This document shows, in pieces, positions 59,801 to 64,000 of a stretch of 64,000 bases of DNA. Positions within the stretch are counted from its first letter, which is position 1. Every line of letters begins with the position of its first letter. The notes under the pieces are model-generated. The model did no database searches, was not told where the DNA came from, and worked only from the letters and a program-made list of their open reading frames with translations. A program made the translations under genes and the position numbers. The DNA is from Pseudomonas putida (GTDB lineage Bacteria > Pseudomonadota > Gammaproteobacteria > Pseudomonadales > Pseudomonadaceae): positions 6,668,501-6,732,500 of the forward strand of contig NZ_CP029693.1 in assembly GCF_003228315.1 (NCBI RefSeq), in the 5' to 3' direction.

Positions 59801-59877
59801 CCACGCCGGTGGTCTACCTGTGGTTTGAACGGCGGCGGGGCAGGGTGCGGCGCAACACCACCGAGGTCGCGATTTGA
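56800..59877 (+). CDS. RND efflux transporter (MdtB/MuxB-like)
   Basis: The start is the ATG at 56800, overlapping the adaptor stop; 1025 residues. The first helix is GLSLLALGVMLLGAFAYF, followed by LPVAPLPTVDFPTIQVTAKL, typical of the MdtB/MdtC/MuxB/MuxC branch. The proton-relay Asp pair lies in GFVVDDAIVVMENIVRHLE. Only one RND gene is present, whereas MdtBC and MuxBC pumps use two different subunits, so this one should work as a homotrimer. Substrates of this branch include novobiocin, bile salts or other amphiphiles; the actual one here is unknown. Confidence 0.94.
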   Translation: MNALAGLIQRRVGLSLLALGVMLLGAFAYFQLPVAPLPTVDFPTIQVTAKLSGGSAETMASSVATPLERAFAAVPQVTSMTSSSAAGKTQVVLQFDLSRDIDGAAQDVQTAINTATPNLPKTMSSAPTFNKVNPAEGTVMSLAVTSPVRTLPELDRYADNYIAQRLSQMPGVGLVDFHGEQKPAVRVQIDPDALAARGLTLEDVRSVIGVSTLDQPKGTLDGQSRSVTLGATDQLLDPQHYRDQVIAYKNGMPIKLGDLGRVIDGAEDTQQAAQLGAEPTVIVDIHKQPGFNLLSTIATIKAKLPELTASLPRDVQVQVVGDRTQTIEASVNDMQFTLLLSIALVVVVIFVFLRKATATLIPSLTIPLSLVATFGVMYLLGYSLDNLSIMGLAIAVGFVVDDAIVVMENIVRHLEMGKSRLQAAVDGLREVAFTIVSMTVSLIAVFLPILLMSGIVGRLMREFAVTVSVAIIMSGIVSLTITPMLCAWLLKPHADQEEGRFARACERVFDGLHNGYRRSLDWVLDHQRITLAVAIATLAATAVLYVGIPKGFFPQQDNGLIQGVAEAAADISPIAMRAQVNRAAEIIGQDPAVARVYFWIGPNPTVSQGKVMINLKPFSERTASAAEVIRRLQPELDVLSGVKVFMQANQDIQIGGRASKTQYQYTLQDPDSAELDHWSGVLLEKLKTLPQLQHVTSDQQQAIAQSTLVIDRPTAARLGVTVQAIDDVLYDAFGQRQIATMFTQLDQNHVILELDPSWQTSTATLEHLFVRASSGALVPLNLLASVKTEQVPIIINHQGVFPAITLSFDLAPGHALSEAVSAINQASLAVAMPDTVIGSFQGTAQAFQDSLKSQPWLILAAILTVYIVLGVLYENAIHPLTIISTLPSAGFGALLALMLCGQDLSVLGMIGIILLIGIVKKNAIMIVDFTLQAQQRGLSPRDAVREGCLLRLRPILMTSLAALLGAVPLAFGHGAGSELRQPLGIAIVGGLAVSQILTLYTTPVVYLWFERRRGRVRRNTTEVAI

Positions 59878-59922
59878 AATTGTCGACTGCCCCGAGGCCT
59901 GGCAACCGTGCCTGAGAGGCCC

Positions 59923-60022
59923 TGTGGGAGCGAGCCTGCTCGCGATGGAAGTCAACGATAACGCGGGCTGTCTGGATGCTCGTGTTGCTCAAACGTTCTT
60001 CGCGAGCAGGCTCGCGCCCACA
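59923..60022. repeat. REP doublet (REPIN) 8, diverged core
   Basis: A 100-bp inverted pair with left arm TGTGGGAGCGAGCCTGCTCG and right arm ending GCTCGCGCCCACA. Only the start of the core (GTCAACGATAACGCGGGC) is shared with the other units; the rest differs. Confidence 0.85.
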
Positions 60023-60322
60023 GGTTCAAGTCGGGTTCAGAACCTTCAGGCGGATTGATCTGGTCGAGCACCCGATTCGCTGTGATAGCAGCTGCCAATC
60101 AGTGGGCACTAAAGTTACGGCAAAAGCGGGGGATACAGTTCGCGAGCAGTTCAAAAAAAGCTGGCGGATGTCCTGGAAAACCCAGTATTGGCGCGTCGTT
60201 AATTTCAGGCGACAGGAACTGAATATTTCTGTAGAAACACTCTTTTTCCTGGATTCAGGCGTGTGGAAAAACTGTGTCGGCCGGACCTGATGAAAATTTC
60301 CCAATGGGCGTAAATAATTAAT
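60023..60322. other. Intergenic stretch without recognised gene
   Basis: Between REPIN 8 and the FkbM-type gene. The GC content drops clearly here. Only short frames are present, with no ribosome site or family likeness. A promoter for the downstream gene is expected, but no convincing -35/-10 pair was seen. Confidence 0.5.
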
Positions 60323-61498
60323 ATGAATCTCGAGTCGACCCTTCTTCAATTCGAACATGACTTCAACGCTTTGCTGGCCTGCGCACCTCCTTCTCGTGCG
60401 CAAACGCTGTTGGCGTCTGCCGATCATGTTTATCTGCTTGCCCCTACCTCTCTTATGGGCCTGACCTTCGCGCCGATCCTGGCTCGTCGTCTGACCGAGC
60501 AGGGTAAGCGGGTTTTTCTTGTCGATGATCTCTATGCAGCGCAGGGCGATCACTGGCAAGAATGGCCCGTGCTGAGTTCAGATGTGTTCGTTTCCCAAGC
60601 ATTCGGTCAAAGCGCGGCTGTTTCGGTCAATATGTCGAGTGCGCCGTTTGCGCATGGTTACTTCTCTCAGTTATCAGCGCGTGCACAGATGGCGGAACTG
60701 GATATGGTTCCGGTTTTGGACGTGTTAGATGTGCCGGTCGTTTATCAAACCGCCAGCGCTATGCGCGCTCAAACAATTGCCCGTGCCGATGACTATCGTA
60801 AACTGGCGCGGCGTTTGGCAGACCCGCTCAGCATCAAGACCTTATTGGCCATGTTGACGTTGAGATTGAACTTTGATCGCACTGCCTTATTGCCTATTTT
60901 GTGCAGTCCTGAAGACGAGTACTTCGCGTCCTACCCTGGTGGCAGCACCGACACCTTTAAACTGGGTGAGAAGGAAGTGTTGTGTGACATCGGAGCTCAT
61001 GTCGGAACGACAGTTCGAAAGTTCGTAACTGCCACGCGCTGGCAGTATGCAGCCATACACGCCTTCGAACCTGATATTGAAAACTTTGCTCATCTCGAAA
61101 AAAATTACTCCGCGAAACTGGAAAACTTTCAGGCGCACAATATCGCACTGTCCGATGCTCGCTCCACCATGCGTTTTTCCCAAACAGGTACGATGGGCAG
61201 TCGATTGGATTCAGACGGTAACACTGAAATTCAAGTCTTGCCGCTCGATGAAGTGCTCGATTATGCAACGTTTATCAAAATGGATGTTGAAGGTCACGAG
61301 ACCGGCGTATTGCGAGGCGCACGCAAACTGATTCAGAACCACAAGCCGCGTTTGGCAGTCACGGGGTATCACTTCGCCGATGACTTGCTTGATATTGCAG
61401 ATTTGGTGTTGGATCTGGAACCTGAATACCAACTGCGTTTGCGTCAACATTATTTTTACTATTATGACTCTATCCTTTATGCACAAGTTCTCTCGTAA
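60323..61498 (+). CDS. FkbM-family methyltransferase with unassigned N-terminal domain
   Basis: 391 residues from the ATG at 60323; the ribosome site is poor. Residues ~210-390 are an FkbM-type SAM methyltransferase: EVLCDIGAHVGTTVRKF (motif I), AIHAFEPDIENFAHLEKNY, and FIKMDVEGHETGVLRGARKL near 325. Residues 1-190 form a separate domain with a Rossmann-like segment (HVYLLAPTSLMGLTFAPILA, then KRVFLVDD) that I do not recognise. FkbM enzymes O-methylate sugars or polyketides, so a role in surface glycan or glycoprotein modification is possible. Codon use is more AT-rich than in the flanking efflux genes, hinting at transfer. Confidence 0.82.
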   Translation: MNLESTLLQFEHDFNALLACAPPSRAQTLLASADHVYLLAPTSLMGLTFAPILARRLTEQGKRVFLVDDLYAAQGDHWQEWPVLSSDVFVSQAFGQSAAVSVNMSSAPFAHGYFSQLSARAQMAELDMVPVLDVLDVPVVYQTASAMRAQTIARADDYRKLARRLADPLSIKTLLAMLTLRLNFDRTALLPILCSPEDEYFASYPGGSTDTFKLGEKEVLCDIGAHVGTTVRKFVTATRWQYAAIHAFEPDIENFAHLEKNYSAKLENFQAHNIALSDARSTMRFSQTGTMGSRLDSDGNTEIQVLPLDEVLDYATFIKMDVEGHETGVLRGARKLIQNHKPRLAVTGYHFADDLLDIADLVLDLEPEYQLRLRQHYFYYYDSILYAQVLS

Positions 61499-61777
61499 TT
61501 AAACCTGAGTTACCTGTGCAGCGTTATACCTCATCCGGAAAAGGTTGGAATGGGAAAGCAAGTAGTTATTCGGTAAATCGTGGCCTTTGATGGCATTGAC
61601 GAAGCACTGCAATAATCCGATTAGTCTTCTGCATTCCTGTTCCATCCTGCTGGCTGAAGTATTTTCGGTTTGGTTACTCGTTTGACTAAAAGTCTGTTTC
61701 TGGCGTTTTTGACTATCGCACCGGCCGCATTGGGTCGATTGCCACCCTTGGCGACAGGCAGCAAATGGCAAAAGACG

Positions 61778-61799
61778 GCCCGCCCTGTGCGGGCTTTTT
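61778..61799 (+). terminator. Intrinsic terminator
   Basis: GCCCGC, 5-base loop, GCGGGC, followed by TTTTT: a classic Rho-independent terminator on the plus strand. It lies about 280 bases after the FkbM-type gene, so it may end that transcript or an unrecognised short RNA in the 61499-61777 stretch, where no gene could be supported. Confidence 0.7.
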
Positions 61800-61886
61800 C
61801 GTTCCTGCCACTCGTCACTCTTTCAGCACCTTTACTCTGCACGCCCTTCCAATGCAGTAACTCGTCTTTGCTCAAAGGCCGCCATC

Positions 61887-62240
61887 ATGAAGAGCAAAAG
61901 AGTTACTGCACTCACACTCTCAGGTTTGCTTTCCTTTTGCCCACTCTTTGCGCTTGCTGTCGAAAATGAATCGCCCCTGATTTTGTAGACGCAAATGGCT
62001 GCAATCGGCGCAACATCGATGTCTTAAATGAGATCCAGTCGCATTATTTAACCGAAAATGTTGCGTGCCCCGGTTTCACGACTAGGCTTTCGCCAGTCAT
62101 GGCAGGGCCGGACGCACCTTTACGAGGCTGTTTTCGTCCACTGGTTGCATCAAGGCAAGCCATTGGCAAATGCCGATGGCTTGCCTCTTTATGACTCACA
62201 AGAGTGCAGCCGTACCGGGGCACCCGAGCCAATCCGGTAA
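61887..62240 (+). pseudogene. Probable frameshifted gene for a small exported protein
   Basis: The ATG at 61887 has AAAGG 8 bases upstream and opens with a good signal peptide (MKSKRVTALTLSGLLSFCPL, then FALAVENE), but the frame stops at 61986-61988. The frame one base back (2 mod 3) continues with plausible coding sequence (DFVDANGCNRRNIDVLNEIQ, then SHYLTENVACPGF). The first frame takes over again with GRTHLYEAVFVHWLHQGKPL to a stop at 62240. Restoring both shifts would give about 118 residues. The first shift must lie at 61970-61985. Either two compensating indels have broken the gene, or the sequence has errors. No family was recognised. Confidence 0.4.
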
Positions 62241-62269
62241 ACGTGCATTCTCAATTGAAGGATGCCGAT

Positions 62270-62782
62270 ATGAGTGCGGTGATACACAAGATCAAACATG
62301 AGTTCATGAAGGTCCTTCCACCGACCATTTTCTTTTTCATCATCTTGCACATCGTGGCCCTGATTCGAGCGCTCATGATCAAAGGGTCGGGAGTGGAATT
62401 GCCGGTTTCCGCATCGGTGCTGATCGCCTCCCTGGTGCTCGGCAAGTGCGTATTGATCGCCTATATGCTGCCGTTCATCAACCGGTTTCCCGACAAACCC
62501 CTGATCTGGAATGTCACCTGGAAAACATGCATGTATGCCTTGGTCGCATTGATCGTTCACTACCTGGAACGACTGTACGACTACTGGAAGGAGGCACCGG
62601 GTTTCATGGATGCAAACTCGCTGCTGTGGTCCTCGATAAACTGGCCTCGCTTTTGGGCCATACAAATTCTGCTCATTACGTTGATCTTCATGTATTGCGT
62701 GATCGCAGAGTTGGCACGCGTCATTGGACGTGATCGGCTGAAGGTGATGTTCATTGGGCCGCTCCCGCCCATGCAGCGTTGA
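62270..62782 (+). CDS. Small integral membrane protein of unknown function
   Basis: The start is the ATG at 62270 with AAGGA 7 bases upstream; 170 residues. Four hydrophobic segments can be seen: VLPPTIFFFIILHIVALIRA, SASVLIASLVLGKCVLIAYM, a weaker one around MYALVALIVHYLE, and FWAIQILLITLIFMYCVIAE. The termini are probably cytoplasmic. No catalytic motif is seen. It follows a broken exported-protein gene and precedes a small lipoprotein gene 55 bases downstream, so the two may be co-transcribed. Confidence 0.75.
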   Translation: MSAVIHKIKHEFMKVLPPTIFFFIILHIVALIRALMIKGSGVELPVSASVLIASLVLGKCVLIAYMLPFINRFPDKPLIWNVTWKTCMYALVALIVHYLERLYDYWKEAPGFMDANSLLWSSINWPRFWAIQILLITLIFMYCVIAELARVIGRDRLKVMFIGPLPPMQR

Positions 62783-62837
62783 AAATTCGTTAGGCGTAAT
62801 ACCCCATTCCATCGTCCGAATGAAAGGAGCTTGGAAG

Positions 62838-63296
62838 ATGAAATTCAATATAAAGGCATCAGGGCCAGCTCTGCCTCACGACGAATATCGGCCTATCAAG
62901 GCGGCAGGAGTCATCTGGTCATCCTGTTGGAACGTGCGCAGTAATATCAAATCAGCCATATGGGCATTAGCTCTTGTGTCATTGGCGGGATGTGCAGTTC
63001 CAACGATGAATGAGATGCGTCAAGGAGCTCCTCGCGAAGTTTTGCATTCAAAAAATAACGATAGGGTCATCGCCGAATGCGTTCAGCGTGAGTGGCAAAA
63101 TCTGTTCGTTTTTGAAGGCCGGGATGGTGCAACGAAGGAACCTGGCAGCAACGGTGGTTACACAGTAGCAACGAGTGGCTCAGCGTATTTTGTCGATATC
63201 CAGTCGCAATCATCCGGATCGGTGGCCAAGTACTACGCTGCGACGGATCGCTGGATATCAAAAAAACATTTGGCCGCGCTAAAGAGTTGTCTATGA
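62838..63296 (+). CDS. Small putative lipoprotein of unknown function
   Basis: The ATG at 62838 (MKFNIKASGPALP) has AAAGGAG 8 bases upstream; 152 residues. A lipobox LAGC follows a hydrophobic stretch (SAIWALALVSLAGC), but about 30 polar residues come before it, unusually long for a signal peptide. A GTG at 62934 would give a normal lipoprotein signal (MRSNIKSAIWALALVSLAGC) and may be the true start, although its ribosome site is poor. The mature part has two Cys (IAECVQ and a C-terminal KSCL) that could form a disulfide. No family was recognised. Confidence 0.65.
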   Translation: MKFNIKASGPALPHDEYRPIKAAGVIWSSCWNVRSNIKSAIWALALVSLAGCAVPTMNEMRQGAPREVLHSKNNDRVIAECVQREWQNLFVFEGRDGATKEPGSNGGYTVATSGSAYFVDIQSQSSGSVAKYYAATDRWISKKHLAALKSCL

Positions 63297-63494
63297 ATCA
63301 GGCCAGTTGCACAGACGGGGACAGGGACAGTCCCCAGGTAACCTCGAATCATGTTTGACAGACGGTTTCTAACCATGCCCATCCGGAGGCTCGTTACTCC
63401 ATCCTTTTGCCCAGCCTGAGCCACCCGATTTCGTGGCTTGCGTTGGAGTCTGCCTGAGCTGTGTCTCCATCTCCCGGACAAACCAACGGATTGC

Positions 63495-63935
63495 CTACTC
63501 AGGAATGCCAGTGACTTTGTGCACCGCACGCATTGCACAAGGCGGCCTTGCTCCTTCCGGTTCAATCTCTTCGCATTGCTTGAGCAGCGGCCAGGCGTCG
63601 GCAAACTTCATTGCCGACATCTGTTCGGCGTGCTGCTGCGAAACAAAGCAATGCTCGAACCGATAGGCCGCGTACACCTCGGGCCGTAAAGCCGGGTAGT
63701 CATACACCTCATCGACGATGGTCTTGAGCAGCCGAGTCATCTGCGGGTTCGCATCGGGGGAAACTTTGGCGAGCAAGTCAGCCTTCGCGACGCCCGCCTG
63801 CCTGGCTGCAATGGCTTGCTTCGACGCCCCGATGGATGCCTGCATGCCCTGCGGAAAGGGACAATCCGATGCCGCCAATGCTGATGCCGAGGCCATACAA
63901 CCGAGCAGGGTGAAAACAGCGATCATCCTTGTCAT
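63495..63935 (-). CDS. Exported protein of unknown function
   Basis: 146 residues from the ATG at 63935 with AAGGA 6 bases upstream. The signal peptide is MTRMIAVFTLLGCMASASAL, with cleavage probably after ALA. The mature protein is helical, with four Cys (SDCPFPQGM, FEHCFVSQQ, LKQCEEIE, PPCAMRAV) that could form two disulfides. It is convergent with the small lipoprotein gene across a 198-base gap that shows nothing else. No family was recognised. Confidence 0.75.
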   Translation of the reverse strand: MTRMIAVFTLLGCMASASALAASDCPFPQGMQASIGASKQAIAARQAGVAKADLLAKVSPDANPQMTRLLKTIVDEVYDYPALRPEVYAAYRFEHCFVSQQHAEQMSAMKFADAWPLLKQCEEIEPEGARPPCAMRAVHKVTGIPE

Positions 63936-64000
63936 GGGAGTTCCTTGTTAGTTGCGAACGTTGTTGAAGAAGGCTGCGGAGTCTAACGGATGCTTTTAAT

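Noticed and set aside
56800..59877. Two-subunit MdtBC/MuxBC-type pump
   Set aside because: Only one RND gene follows the adaptor; a REP doublet and an unrelated methyltransferase gene come next.
61621..61875. 84-codon minus-strand frame as a gene
   Set aside because: It runs through a clear plus-strand terminator hairpin, has no ribosome site and shows no recognisable protein features.

Overview
The window looks like a chromosomal segment of a fluorescent Pseudomonas (P. fluorescens / P. corrugata group). It has high GC and strong GC3 codon use. It also has the pseudomonad REP repeat family (cores of the type TGTAGGAGCGAGC...GCTCGCTCCTACA), OmpR-type regulators, RND pumps and sulfur-scavenging genes arranged as in pseudomonads. 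These are judgements by eye; no database search was run.

Positions 1-34.6 kb (continuing past the left edge) form a lipopeptide siderophore locus. On the minus strand, from right to left: a SyrP/TauD-like 2-oxoglutarate dioxygenase (29814-30791), a fatty-acyl-AMP ligase/ACP/condensation protein (26378-29806), a second dioxygenase (25314-26360), a one-module NRPS (22141-25203), a four-module NRPS (8160-22076), and an NRPS with two full modules plus the start of a third, cut by the window edge (1-8072). Divergent from these are a TonB-dependent receptor (31046-33106) and a PvdH-like diaminobutyrate aminotransferase (33215-34642). A Fur-box-like site overlaps the promoter region between the two arms. 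Specificity residues read by eye give: fatty acyl, His-like, Dab-like, unassigned, Ser, Ser (epimerised), Asp, Dab-like, further residue(s). With two beta-hydroxylases, this fits the corrugatin/ornicorrugatin family (fatty-acylated peptides containing beta-hydroxy-His, beta-hydroxy-Asp and Dab or Orn). Two condensation-like domains without catalytic His sit in exactly the His-like and Asp modules, as expected for the 'interface' domains that recruit beta-hydroxylases.

Positions 34.6-43.4 kb hold an RND export pump (adaptor plus transporter), a small Fur-like winged-helix protein without a metal-binding half, a RibD/DHFR-like protein, a methyltransferase, and an Fsr-like MFS exporter divergent from an AraC regulator. 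REP doublets (REPINs) punctuate the gaps and twice supply the stop codon of the neighbouring gene.

Positions 43.4-49.5 kb are a sulfate-ester/sulfonate scavenging operon: AtsK-type dioxygenase, binding protein, two permeases, ATPase and an FMN-dependent monooxygenase, preceded by two perfect AT-rich palindromes. Positions 49.8-59.9 kb contain a family 2 glycosyltransferase, a small exported protein, a two-component system, an orphan OmpR-type regulator and a tightly coupled outer-membrane factor/adaptor/RND operon. Positions 60-64 kb are AT-richer, with an FkbM-type methyltransferase and small membrane, exported or broken genes of unknown role. No rRNA, tRNA, CRISPR array, insertion sequence or prophage was recognised.
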